The notes below the pieces were generated by a model, which was not told the origin of the DNA, did no database searches, and saw only the letters and a list, made by a program, of their open reading frames with translations. Source: Thuidium tamariscinum (lineage: Eukaryota > Streptophyta > Bryopsida > Hypnales > Thuidiaceae). From it: 64,000 nt of DNA. Both the position numbers and the translations under genes were made by a program. This document shows, one piece after another, positions 36,201-48,200 of the stretch. The stretch is from positions 46,219,082 through 46,283,081 of the forward strand of contig OX344751.2 of assembly GCA_947034885.2 (NCBI GenBank). The letters run 5' to 3'. Positions within the stretch are counted from its first letter, which is position 1. Every line of letters begins with the position of its first letter.

Positions 36201-36856
36201 TTAACCCCTGAATGCCCCCAAGGCACCAAAATCTAGTGTTTGCAAAACTTTTAAGTTAGGTAAAGCCTAACTTAGTTGCTCTTTTTAGTATTTTGTATCT
36301 TCAGGAAAATCTTTTTGAAATCTAGATTCAATGTCAAAAATATGGTTTAGAAAATGAATGATAGTGATTTTTCTATTCAAGATTTTGTACAAGGGTACCC
36401 ATTGCAATCTTGACTTTCCATAGTATTGAGAGCTCTTGAAAATGAGCCTCAAATACACTAGATCTTGGAGAAAAAATCACATTCAAAAATCAATTACAAA
36501 ATTGTAGAGTAGATTTTGAGAAGCCATAAATTGATTGGAGTTATGCATATTAGGCCCTTTAGCTTCATATTTTTTTGGTCACCAACTTTTCAGATTTGAC
36601 TTGCAAAAAAGGGATAGAAAGACTTTACATCTCTTTTGTAGTTTTGACACCTTCATGGTCAAACATTATAATCTTTCACTTTATAAGTGATATTGTTGTG
36701 TTTTCTTTTCCTATGCAATCTCTAACATGTCTAGTTTGAATTTGTCCAATTACAATTAAAGAAAAATTGACACAACTTATCAAAATGTTGGCATTTTGTT
36801 TGATTTAGAGCAAATACTAAGAAGCTTGAAATAGGCCTTGGACATTTAGGAGTTAA
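36201..36856. mobile_element. TTAA-flanked element, second copy (656 bp)
   Basis: Left end TTAACCCCTGAATGCCCCCA followed by AGG; right end CCTTGG..ATTTAGGAGTTAA. The ends are inverted repeats over about 22 bp with a few mismatches, and TTAA closes both sides. The terminus parallels the 17955-18824 element, but the interior is largely different. No transposase-like frame. Confidence 0.55.
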
Positions 36857-38651
36857 ATACAAATGAACATGTCAATTGGTGCAAATTTGTGGTTGACCCT
36901 TCATTTTGCAAAGTTGGGATGAAAGTTTCCATTAGGAATAAGCAAAGTCCACATGGTTAAATTGCATGCAACATGCCTTATTTCCAATAGAAATTAAAGT
37001 AAAATAAGCCACACCTTATTGTCACTCTTAAAAACAATCAAGTAGTGTAAGAATTCAAATGCATTCTAGAATATGTAATGAAAGACGCACCACAATAACT
37101 CTTAGAGAATTGAAGGACATTGAGGCCAAAAAAGGGTCAATGGATGACTTGCCTATTCAATGTAGAAATAAAGAATACACTTATTGGTTCAATAATCAGA
37201 GAAATTGATGACTACCTTGGTCGTTGGGGTTGTATCCTTTAAGGATTAACCTTTTAAGGATACATCCCAGATAGTCACCAAAATGCTTTACTTTTTTGAA
37301 TCCATACATAACATTCAATAGCAGTGGTTGGCTTTGCCTTTTCTCAACAATGCAGGGTGTGGAATATTTGACATCCTAACAGTGTTTCATTAGTAACTAC
37401 TTAAGCAAGTGGACATGTGGAGGATGGAGAGGCTCTTGGGTGTGAAATATGCCAAACCCTTCATTATCGAGAGAAAGGTGCCCCACAACATGCTACTGAA
37501 TGTTATGTTGATGCATTCTTTGTTTCTAGAATGCCTAGTGAAGTCATCCAGTGGACATTAATTGATGATCCTGCACATCCTCCCCCAGTCCACGAGGCTG
37601 GCTTTTGCATGACTTTCCAATGAACTCTATCATTGAACGGAAATGGTGAGGAGATGTACTAGTTTTGAAGCCTACTTCAGAATGATGATTGAGATGGCTG
37701 TTGTATCATATTCAGAGGACAATACCTGACCCAGTGCTTTGCTAATCCCTGGCCAATTGGCCATGGTCGGAACCAGGTGTGCACACCCGTGGCTGCGGGA
37801 GCTGAGTTGAGGAGCTCCCTGAAGACGGAACTGATCTCCCCCTGGTCAGGGATGCTGGTCATGCTGAGGTGGGGAGCTGGACATCATGTGAGAATTCCTT
37901 GGGCGGGGGGGAGGGAGGGAGGGAGGGAGATTCCCAGGGGGAGATGAGGGAGTGAAGAGCATCTTCTGGTTGCCTGGGAGGGCAGAGGCAGGGCAGGGGA
38001 GAACTGAAGTGCAGGTCTGCTGGGACTCCTGCCAATCAGGAAGTTAGCATCAGCAGGACATGGAACTGGGAGAGGAAGTTGGCAGTGGGGATCAGAGCTG
38101 GAAACACCCACCCAGGACCACTGGGAATCATGGAGAAAAACTTCAGCGAAGAAACAGATTTCGGCCTGGTGACAAGGATCCGAGCTGGGTGGAATTGGTA
38201 CAGGAGAGAAGGGGAACTTGGAACATGGATACCACATAGACAACGAAGAGTTGCCTTCTTGGCACTTTCTCAAAAAGTAAAAAAAAAGGTTGCTTGCAGT
38301 ATATAAGGGGTGAACAATTGGCATAAGATATCCACTAACATTTCAAAAATCCAAATGTTGTTTTAATGTAGAGTATCAACATCAATTGAAAGGTATGAAT
38401 TATAAAAGGGTATTATTCCCTCATTAAAACCCCAAAGCACTCTCTATCACAATTTTGAAAGCAATTTTATTGCAAAAGAATTGAAATTTACAACAATCTT
38501 GAATTAACACTTAAATATTTCAACTTCAAAGCATGAATTGATTAAAATAGAACAAGCCATTACAAGCACAAAATGAGGTGACCTCTTTTTTTTATAAGTC
38601 TTCAGAACCCCTTGTAGAAGATGATTTTCAAGAATTCAACGATCAATAATT

Positions 38652-38827
38652 GTTGATTCAATATTCTACACCACCATATTGAAAATGTGAAACAATACCT
38701 TTGAGTAAATGTTAATTCAATATTCTACAACACTATATTAAAAATGTAGAAACAATACCTTTGAATAATTGTGGATTCAACATTTCTACATCACCATATT
38801 TAAATTAATGACACAATACCTTTGATT
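38652..38827. repeat. Three-copy tandem repeat, ~60-bp period
   Basis: Units begin at 38652, 38711 and 38771, each with GATTCAA.ATT.CTACA.CAC.ATATT, AAAATGTGAAACAATACC and TTTGA. The third is the most diverged. Confidence 0.8.
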
Positions 38828-39629
38828 CACAACATTGATGAAATATAACTTGTGACATTGCTGAAACAACTTTAAGTGTCTACTTTGTATTTGTCATGTT
38901 GTTTCAATAATAGTGAAATATTGATTTAAAGTTCTTAAGAATTTGAGATGCCAACTAGAAATGCAAGAATTGTGCTTGAAGTTGAATTTTAGACTTCATT
39001 TGGGCATCATATAATAGCTTCTTCAAAAATAAAAAATAGAACTACCAGAAGTGGGAGAAGCAAGCTAACATTTATCTCTAAAAATCCACTTGAGATTTTG
39101 AAGCCTCATGTAAGAGTTCTCGACAAATTCTAGAAGGGTGTATGTGTGGAAAGGACATTTTCGGGGGAAATTTTTGAACACCTCCTCTAAGATTTGTCCA
39201 TAACTTTTAGGTGGAGTATTGAAATCTCAAACGGATTTTTGGAGGTAAAAGTTTACTTGATTCTCCAACGTTTTTTAGTTTAGAGTTTTTTGAAAAAAAA
39301 TATTCTACAACGTTTAAATGAGGTCTAAAATTAGACTTTTATCACAATTCCTGCATTTCCACAACCATGAATGGAGGAGCTCTTTTTTCTCCTAAATCAC
39401 ATATCCCACATGGTTTGTTTCACCCACCACTATTCCACTAATATAAAGAACTTCTCTCCTCTCTTGCTCGAACTCAAGATTGGCTATGAGGCTCAAGTGA
39501 ACATGTGGCACAAATCCCACATTATTGCTTCAATTTTTTTATTAAATATCTTGTGTTCTATAGCATTCTCATCTATTTTGTTGGAAAAATCAAATTTGAA
39601 CCGAATTTAGAAGTAAATTGATGGGTCTT

Positions 39630-40082
39630 CATGGGGTTGTAGAGCAGCCCCTTGATCTACCCGCATCCCATCCCTGCCCCCGAAAGAGGCTCAATAGGGA
39701 CATTCTGTCTAACCACGCCCCCTATAAATGCACCAAAATTTAATCTAACAGCAGGTACCAACATACTTTTAGCACTGACAACGGGTAAGTTACAATAGGA
39801 GAGCATAGCGTGCCGAAGAAGTGTCCGCTCCAAGGCAAAAGGTCATGACACTTGTCACTCATGAGTAGGATACTACGCAATTAGAAATTCTCCAAACACC
39901 AACTAGCTGACTGCTCCTCCTATCCTAACCAGCACTGGCGTCTTCATTTAGGACATTAAACCCGTCCCACGAAGTCGGTCCATCAGGGTAAAACTCATGT
40001 TACCTAGGATAAAAGGAAGAAAAAACCCTATTTGGTGTCGTATTTTTGGATATATTTGAGGCCTTTCTCAACTAATTTGGGG
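39630..40082. mobile_element. Decayed fragment related to the 51650-52054 MITE
   Basis: It starts near AGAGCAGCCCC, like the left end of that element. Further in it carries GGACATTAAACCCGTCC, GGGTAAAACTCATGTTACCT and AATTTGGGGTCACTGATTAC, the counterparts of the same parts at 51690-51825. The right half is not recognisable and about 250 bp of unrelated sequence separates the matches. Confidence 0.5.
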
Positions 40083-40098
40083 TCACTGATTACAACAT

Positions 40099-40403
40099 AA
40101 CATTCAATAGCCCATAGAAGGACTGCCTTTGGTCTCCCGGAAGTTCATTCCACAATTTTGTCCTTGACAAGTTCGGTGGGAATTTTTTTTCCCTTTGGGG
40201 TAGTTTGGTAGTGCAGCCTGACAATGGGTCTCACTGCTGACGAATTGCATAACATTTAGTAGCCTATAGAAGGACTGCCTTTGGTCTCCCGGAAGTTCAT
40301 TCTACAATTCCATCCCTGACAAGTTCGGTGGGAATTTTTTTTCCTTTGGGGCAGTTTGGTAGTGCAGCTTGACAACGGGTCTCACTGTTGACAAATTGCT
40401 TTT
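40099..40403. repeat. Two-copy tandem repeat, 152-bp period
   Basis: Units start at 40099 and 40251. Both contain AGAAGGACTGCCTTTGGTCT, CCCGGAAGTTCATTC, GACAAGTTCGGTGGGAATTT and GTCTCACTG.TGAC.AATTGC. They differ at roughly a tenth of positions. Confidence 0.9.
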
Positions 40404-40637
40404 CCGAGCATGTTCTTTTTCTGAATGAAGGAAGGAAAAAAACAAAAAATAAAAGAACTTCACCCACCGACTTCCCAGCCATCCAGTTATGTCAAAGCAC
40501 TGACACCACTCCAACAAAGGCGGGTCACCTACTCACTGCACATCAAACAACTTATTCACTTCCCCAATTTCAGAAGCTGCACATGTTGACAAGCTGCCTG
40601 GGCGAATTAGATTTCAAATAAGTAGTTACTGATTTGG

Positions 40638-40671
40638 ACAGAATGATGTGGAATATTCCACATCATTCTGT
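40638..40671. repeat. Perfect 34-bp palindrome
   Basis: A perfect, spacerless palindrome centred between 40654 and 40655, with the half-site ACAGAATGATGTGGAAT. It lies at the right edge of the compound repeat block and may be the joined ends of two inverted repeat copies. Confidence 0.9.
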
Positions 40672-41349
40672 TCACTACGAGGTAGGCTGTGAACCAGCTA
40701 CAGAATGTTATGAATTATGAATTCTAAATTTGCAAAAACAAAATTGTGCAAAAAATAAAGAATTTCAGCATTTATCCTGGGGTAAAATCCAATCCGCGTC
40801 CTCACTGCTGCGACGTCAACATATCCCTGTGCACATTCTTCAAAAGGGAACAAGGAATGCATCAATCTCGTGGAGACATTCCTCTTCATCATGTATTGCC
40901 ATTATAATATGACGATCACAGCCAAATTTTAGAATGAGGCTTACATCCCCTCTTCTGTCTCGTGCATGGCGTGGCAGCGGTGAACACGACGTAGGGGCAG
41001 TGGGGCACCTTCAATGAAAGCACTGTTCATACTCTCCGTTCTATTCGGAAAGAGTTCGGAAACTATCCGCAGAAGGCTTCTCCTATTGCTCACACCCAAT
41101 GGCATTCATTGCAAGGCCTTCCTTCTGCAAATCGCTGGATGAAATCACTATTTGTCACTCACAAATTCAAGTAGACATGAAACTCATGAGTACCTACATT
41201 TTTTCTAATTTTTGCCAAGCTCCGTTGTCCATTGAATTGCACTTATAGCGAAGATGGACCAACTTGCCCGCCCTAGTTAACATGTCAAACGGACTAGTCA
41301 AACCTCATGATCTAAGAATTGGCACATCATTTTCTTCCATTTTTTTCCT

Positions 41350-42115
41350 TGAGGCACTCTTTTGTTGCCGACCTTGAAGATCTACCGGTTCAATTGTCTC
41401 CGCCTTTAGTCATGTAGTCATTTTACATCCTCAAACATTTTGCTTGTCCTACACTACTTCTACACTTCTCAATGACTCTGTCTGTTAAAGCGTTAAACAT
41501 TGTCATGCCATTTTTTCTAGTACTTTTGAATTCTTCAACATACCCAAGAATCACAAGGTTGTTGGATATTGAAGTGCCCATGAATTGTCGCCTTGGAACA
41601 ATGGGCTCAACCATTCTTATAATCAATTTAGTTGTCAAGCAAAAGTCTCTAAATTGCTCTCTTTTACGTCTCCAAGTTTTGTGCCATTGACACTTGTAGT
41701 GCCCCAAAGTTTACTTCTTTGGGTGTGATTCCTTGATGTCAGCATGTAGTCAGTTAGTTTTTTGAATTCTTGATGCATTTGTTGTAGCGAGCATGATAGC
41801 CAAGGTTGGGAAAGCTTTGGACTCCCTAATCGTTGGTAGCTTATTAATGATGCTTATGGTCACAAATGACCTTTTACATGAAGGGACATGAGGTATATAT
41901 GGGTACAACAACATCTCGATTTTGCATCAAAGTGTTTTTAAATTTAAATGTAGGTCTTGTGACGTCTTCTTCGATTCTAGGTCTACAAAGCAGACTTCCT
42001 CAAGTTGGATGTACTTGAGTTTACTTAAGTTTTTTAAGTTGTCGTTCATTACGTTCTTGCTCATCTAATCCAGAAAGTCCTATATTTTCTCAAATGTTAA
42101 GTTAATCCCACAAGT
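41350..42115 (-). pseudogene. Broken coding-like tract, unrecognised
   Basis: The - strand shows patches that look once coding. A 94-codon open frame at 41423-41707 includes GHYKCQWHKTWRRKREQF and VEPIVPRRQFMGTSISNN. Upstream of it lies a different frame with several tens of open codons (for example SIINKLPTIRESKAF). The frame shifts and stops appear between patches. I recognise no family and cannot tell a host gene from a transposon gene. Confidence 0.3.
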
Positions 42116-42630
42116 AGGGAAGTGTTGATAACATTCTTTACCATGTACAGTACAATATAGTCAAGCAGCTCAATACCATCAATCATCAATTCCACCATTT
42201 ACAGTAATCTCCCAAATGCATCAATCTCACCTAATTTTGTAGAGTTTGTAAGTCATTTTAGATGCTATTATTAGATAATAATATCAAGTTCACATTTAAT
42301 CATGTTTTAATTTTAGCCAATAAAAGAGGTGCTTTTAAAATGTTAAATTTGTGCATTTATTACACCATCAGATGAAATTAGGATGGTCGTCATTGATTGT
42401 GAACCTTTTTAAGATAGTCATGACATTCACCTACTAATAGTTTCATATTTTTGGTTTGAAAATTCATATCGATTCAAGTTCTTATTAGATTAATATGATC
42501 CTACTTGTATTTTGTCAATGTAACTAATTCTTTCTTTGAAAAATATAAGCAACAATCAATACATTGCATAGGATATCAAGATTGCAAATCTAGGTGGTAA
42601 TAGTCTATTCTACCTTATTGTTCTATATTG

Positions 42631-42819
42631 TACACTTTGTGCCCTCAAGACTATTGATAGAAAAATAATGGCGTTAAAAAACCAATATCATAATACAATT
42701 TGCACACTCATGACTATTGATGGAAAATTAATTGCATAAAAATACCAATATGATGATACACTTTGCACCCTCATCACTTTTGATGGAAAATTAATTGTGT
42801 CAAAATACCAATATCATAA
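42631..42819. repeat. Three-copy tandem repeat, 63-bp period
   Basis: Units start at 42631, 42694 and 42757. Each reads like TACACTTTGCACCCTCAT, then ACTATTGATGGAAAATTAAT, then ACCAATATCATAA. AT-rich and non-coding. Confidence 0.9.
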
Positions 42820-43734
42820 TACAATGAATAGTTCCTTAGAATATATGTGGGTACATATCAATAATCACTCAAATGCTTTTCCAAATCATAACTAGCACAA
42901 TCAATGAAGTATTGTAAGTTACAACTTATATTTTGTCTTCATGTATAGAAAGAAGTTTACACAATGTTTGCCATGTTTAGAGAATCCTTGAAAGAAAATT
43001 AAAATGTAGGATTTAAATTTGGGGAGGAAATTTTGATTTGGCAATTCTAACATATATTATAGACTAAACAACCTTCAAGGGTCTTTATGAGCTAAAAAAC
43101 TTCAAAAGGTTGTAACCTATAAGTTCTATTCTTCAATCAAGAATATGTACAAGTTTTTATTTAGTTAATTTTGTCTTTGAACTCATATAAGTAATTAGGT
43201 AAGAAGAAATGAAAAGATATTATCAATTTAATGGATTACAGGTACTAATATGACAAATTCTATTAAAATGGTTGTATTCCATATGCTAGCATTTTTCAAA
43301 TTGTGTGGTTTGAACTAAAAACTAAAATTTAGGACTAGTATAGATTTTTAGACATCTAGAATACATAGATTTAAAATCTATGATAGATGTAGACTTCAAA
43401 TTGTGTGGTCTAAAATATCTTTGATAGGCATAGATTTAAAAAGTTTGACAAATTTAGATTTGAGACTGCACAATCTGAACTGTGAAAAGTGTCAAAGTAT
43501 TGGAATTTTTCCATTTTAATGAAATTTGCATATGGACTTGGATGGATCTTACAGTACCATAGACTAATATTCAATAATTCAAGACTCAAGTTCCCTTGTT
43601 GTGTCTTATTGAAATTGGTTGGTCATTCATATTTTCTATGTAGAGCACACTATCATATGTTGATAATAGATAAGTCATTCTAAAACAACCTATGGCACCA
43701 AGGTAGTCAACCAAAAAAATTGTATAAGATGATA

Positions 43735-44360
43735 GGGTAGGAGGCTCTAAAAGCGACACTGTAAGGGCTGATCGCAGTTTTCATGAGGCAATGGTGATGG
43801 AAAGTATTTTCAGTAATTTTTTTGACATAGAAAAATAGTAGCAGAATCCAACGGAAGTGGTTTCACATTTTTCGGAGTAGTTATGAATTACTTATGAATT
43901 TTTAAAGATACCAGGCGTAGGCACCTATTTGTGATCCTAGGGTTCCCTTGAAGTGTGCACAGTAAAATTGGAAAAAGACATAACATGGCCTGACAAGCAC
44001 CAGCCCGGCATGCAAGAAGGGCCTGAATACTTTAAAAAATAAGTCCTTGGATGCAACAAAAATGGACCTTTGCTTTTCTTTATTTTTTACTGCTGAAATG
44101 GATTTTTCTGGAGTAAAATCTAGTTTTTTTAAAGTTAAATTTTTATGTGGCCACTGATTATAAAACCGTTCTATTATGGCCTTTATTGCATCTGCCAATG
44201 CTCTTTGAATAAACCTTTTGTGGATGGATTATGGTCCTAACATTATAAGGTGTCTATTTCTCTTTTGAACTGTATCCGTTTATGGTGTGCTTAATGTCTG
44301 TTTTTGATCAATTCATAGGGACTGTTTGAAAAGGCTGGTCGCTTTTAGAGCCTCCTACCA
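43735..44360. mobile_element. TA-flanked element with GGTAGGAGGC ends (mariner-like, 626 bp)
   Basis: A perfect 22-bp inverted repeat begins GGTAGGAGGCTCTAAAAGCG (43736-43757 and 44338-44359). TA flanks both sides (43733-43734 and 44361-44362). The first 190 bp align with the smaller element at 4493-4786 (TAGTTATGAAT, CAGTAATTTTTTTG, AAAAGCGAC), so the two form one family. No transposase-like frame. Confidence 0.82.
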
Positions 44361-44362
44361 TA

Positions 44363-45227
44363 GTGGGCATTTTACATTTCTACACTACACCAACCTTGAA
44401 GATCATTCAATCATATGTGGCATAATTGGGCTCATCATCAATTCTCCTCAATTGATGGATCATTTAGGGCAAGCTTTCAATCTGAAATTGAAGGAGGAAA
44501 TTGGAATTACTTCAAGGAAAGCTTTTCACTATTTGATCAAATTAATTTTTCAAGATACCAAGGAAAACTTTAATTATAAAATAAGGGGAAATTGGGAGTT
44601 TCTTCCCCTCTGAAGAACAACAAACAACGAACTAAGCTTCTAGGTTCAACAAAGAGCTCTTTTGAGTTTGGTACCTCATTTTGCTTCCACCAATGAGCAT
44701 TTGACATGTGGGACTCGGGATTGTAATTCACAACAAGAACCATGAGTTCAAAGCTTGACTCAAGAAGATGAGGTGGTACACAATTCATTTTATCACAAAC
44801 CACAGCTTCAACTTACCTTGCTACTTTACCCCAAGTCCAGAGCTCTTTGCGATCAACTCTATTGTGTCCTGAATGTTACACTCACACAGCTGCCCAACCT
44901 CAATTGATCTTGGCTTAGTTAGCCTAGTCAATTACCTATCTGAACGCTGGATTGGATAAAATAAAACGGGTAAGTAGATTCACTTAAAAATTGAAAGATG
45001 ATACCCGTTTTCAATGCTTGAAAGCAAATTAAAAATGAACAATCAGAGTGCGTGACTAAAATATGAGTACCGGAATTTGCTGAAGAAATTTCCAAAAGAT
45101 CAATTACTTTGAAACTCACAAGCCCAAAACGGACCATTATTGTTTCTACCGACCACACCCCAACTAGACAAAATAAACAATGAATGCAATAAGTAAGCAG
45201 CAACGACGACAACCGTCTCCTGCAAAC
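44363..45227 (-). other. Downstream flank of the amidohydrolase gene
   Basis: Low-to-moderate GC with no supportable gene. The part next to 45228 is probably the 3' untranslated region of the - strand amidohydrolase gene. Confidence 0.4.
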
Positions 45228-48200
45228 TCAGCTAGCAGGATACGCACGCTCTCCGGCAACATAAGTAGCCAACACCGCTGGGTTCGTGGAAGCAGGGTAT
45301 GTTAAAAGATCGTCTGAGAAAACTACGAAGTCTGCAAATTTGGAGGGCCACAAGGTCCCCAATTGCGCATCGCGAAAACATGCATGTGCCCCGCCCCATG
45401 TGTACCTGAGCCATTCAAGATAACCTGTCAGCGTCCACTCCACGAGAATTTTTTGTCCGTTGAGTGGCTATTAGAAAATGTGGACAATTGAATTGGGATA
45501 TCTTAAATTGTGTTCGGTGCTACAATAAGGAAAAATTATACGACCACAATATGAACAAAAATAATATGAACAGTGCGCTCTCAATAAATAGCGCAGTGTC
45601 GACTCAAGAGGCTTGAAACTTACCCTATGAGTGCAGCCTCCCTAGATATTGATTCCTCTGCGTTCCAGGATTCAGTTTGACCATGTGGAATTCGTGTGGT
45701 CGCTGCATGAACTCCTGACAATGGTTCAAGCGGGGCTACCTGTCATCAGATTGACAAGCAGACTGTGAATGAGAGATTTTAGTTTAGTTACATTTCTAAT
45801 TATGGCAATAAAAACCATGAAGATCCCAGCAACAGAAATCAGGTTGCAGCTAGTGCACATTATGAACAGTAACTTTAGTGAACACACGATTACAATCATA
45901 AATACTGAAAACCGTTCAACTGTTCCGACAATTGAATTCCTGCATGCTTGTCCTTTTCACAGCAATAGCAACATCAACAGAGTCATGTTGAACTTACTAT
46001 CCAGTCTGAACCAAGCGCAAGCACTGTTCCATTGTTCAAGAGGGATTTCATGAGGAAGGAACCCTGAGCTGCTCTTTCCTCTCCCAACTTTCTCGCTACA
46101 TACAGTGCGTCATCCCGCAGGTGATCAGGCTGTTATACACAGTGTATGTTATACAGTGTCGTAAGCTGCGATGTTGACTCTAGTACTATGAGCAGAATTT
46201 TGTACGAGTCAATTGAAAAAACCTACCGCGGGCTGCGAAATGCATGAACTCTCTTTGAAGTAGCCCCAGCAGGCTCACACAGTAACTCGGCTAATCTGCG
46301 TGTTGCGCTCTTTCAGAATAAGCAAGAAAAATAAAAATAGATACACATGTTGAGGGCAAAGAGAGTGAGTAGAAGGAAAAGAAAACGCTCAGAAGTACCT
46401 GCATCGATGCAATTATGTTCTCTCTTCCGAAGCGTTCTGGAGCATTAGGTGACAGATGTTGAGCGTGCTCCACCTTCATCCAGCCAACATATACCAACTT
46501 AGATTCAGAGCCACCTTTTCAGACGAGATCCGACATACACAAGTGCCTTAAACACTCGTAGACAGTCCACATCAACGGCATAATTTGAGTTCTTGTCGGA
46601 ACAACTTGACTCACAGGTTTGGGAGAACTTGTAAAGAACATGTTAGACGTCAAAAGTAAATAGGAGGGTGCAAGGACTCCATCACAAGCTGTGGTCTCAA
46701 AATCTAGCAGTCAAAAGGACTTTGCATAAATCAAGAGTTACCCTAAGTCGTCGATCGCGGGGCCCATTTTTGGATTTCACTGTCTCAAAAACGGAAAGAA
46801 TTTGATCGTTTGCAGCATCCCCGATAGCATGCACTGCAATCTACACTCAAAAAAATTATTGCTGTCACGTCACCAGTATTGCAATCTAATGATTTTGCAT
46901 AATCAATTGAACAAAGCATACAGGGTAGAAACTATGATATTTGCTTTGCGAAAGATTTGATGCATTTGAACCTGAAGATTAGCCTTATCAGCGCTTAAGG
47001 CAGCTTCAAGTAACCAGTCGGGATCAGCCACTTTTAAACCGAAGTTGTCCTTGTTGTCCGCATAGGCCTACAAGCTCCGAACTCAGAAGTCAGATATGCA
47101 ACCAGGAACACACTAGATCGTAAATTATGAGTTATAAATAAAGAATCCTGATGACGAAAATCTTGACAGCGTTTTTCAGACTTATGATGACCAGGGTTTT
47201 TTCTTTTTTTCTTTTTGGAGCCAGATTGCACCAGAAAAAATAATCTGGCTAAAAAAACGTTAAAAAAATGCCAAAAAACTTGGATGAAATCGCCAGACAA
47301 CCTGGATTTTTTTTAAAATAATAGATGAAATTGCCTGATTGTGGATGAAAACCATACTATACATCCAATAAGTGGATGAATGTTGCAATTTGGAGCACCA
47401 CTACAACATTTTATATCGCCACTATGGCACTTCAAAAATGAAAAAATAAAAAGGACTCAATGAGAACGTTGAGGGAAGCTGAAAGGTGAGTCTCTCGGGG
47501 GTAGAGAGTCCAAACTTGGGGTGTCATTTTTACTTGGCAACTAAAAATTTAAGAAATTTAAAATAAAAGGGGGTTCAAAATTACGAGAATATTCTTCAAA
47601 TTTTCTAAGTCCATTTTGGGATGTACCTTATCTATTTCAAGCATGTTGCTTATAGCCCCTAAAAGACACCTCTAGGACGCTCCTATTTCCCAAAGTACAC
47701 AAAGCGTGACCCCCCGAGGTGGTACGTTTATTTACCTGGTGGAAAAGAGCAGTCCCTGAGCCCAAACTACCATCAGCATAGGCTTTCACACCACCCACCC
47801 GCAGCCACTGACTAACATCGTGACCCCTCTGCTGCACAAAAGCCTGCGTATCTGGCCACAGCCACACTGAGTGGCTTCCACATCCCCCTCAACAACAAAT
47901 GTCTCTTCGTAAGCAACTCAATACCAGGGAAACACTTATTCTGCGACCATCACACATTGACAGGTAAGGCTACGTATAGGCACATGAAAGTAGCATGCTC
48001 CGTTCAGGATACATACCGCAACTCTGGGCCAGATCTCAAGCGGGAGGAAGGCAGTCACTCTCACTCTCATAAGCCCAGCCGCATCAGCCCACAAGTAGAC
48101 ATCTGAGAAAGACAAAATAGTTCTTAGCTACGAAGACCACATGAACTAATGGATGACGTCGGTGGAGAAAATATTAACTTCCAATAAGTCCATCAGAATT

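Larger units (their letters stand above)
37350..40671. other. Compound repeat block bounded by inverted ends, with GC-rich core
   Basis: The left edge GTGTGGAATATT..ACATC, then TTAGTAACTACTTA, reappears inverted at the right edge as AGTAGTTACTGATTTGG, then GATGTGGAATATTCCACATC. Between them lie a GC-rich core (37400-38260), three ~60-bp tandem units, a Harbinger-like fragment and a 152-bp tandem duplication. The core has a 68-codon frame at 37417-37623 (GCEICQTLHYREKGAPQHAT near its start) with no family I recognise, and a GGGA microsatellite at 37906-37928. Confidence 0.4.

Noticed and set aside
38652-38827. CRISPR-like array
   Set aside because: Contiguous degenerate tandem units without unique spacers, in a plant nuclear context.
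44326-44613. 95-codon frame starting at the right end of the mariner-like element
   Set aside because: It begins inside the terminal repeat and has no recognisable motif; likely a chance frame.
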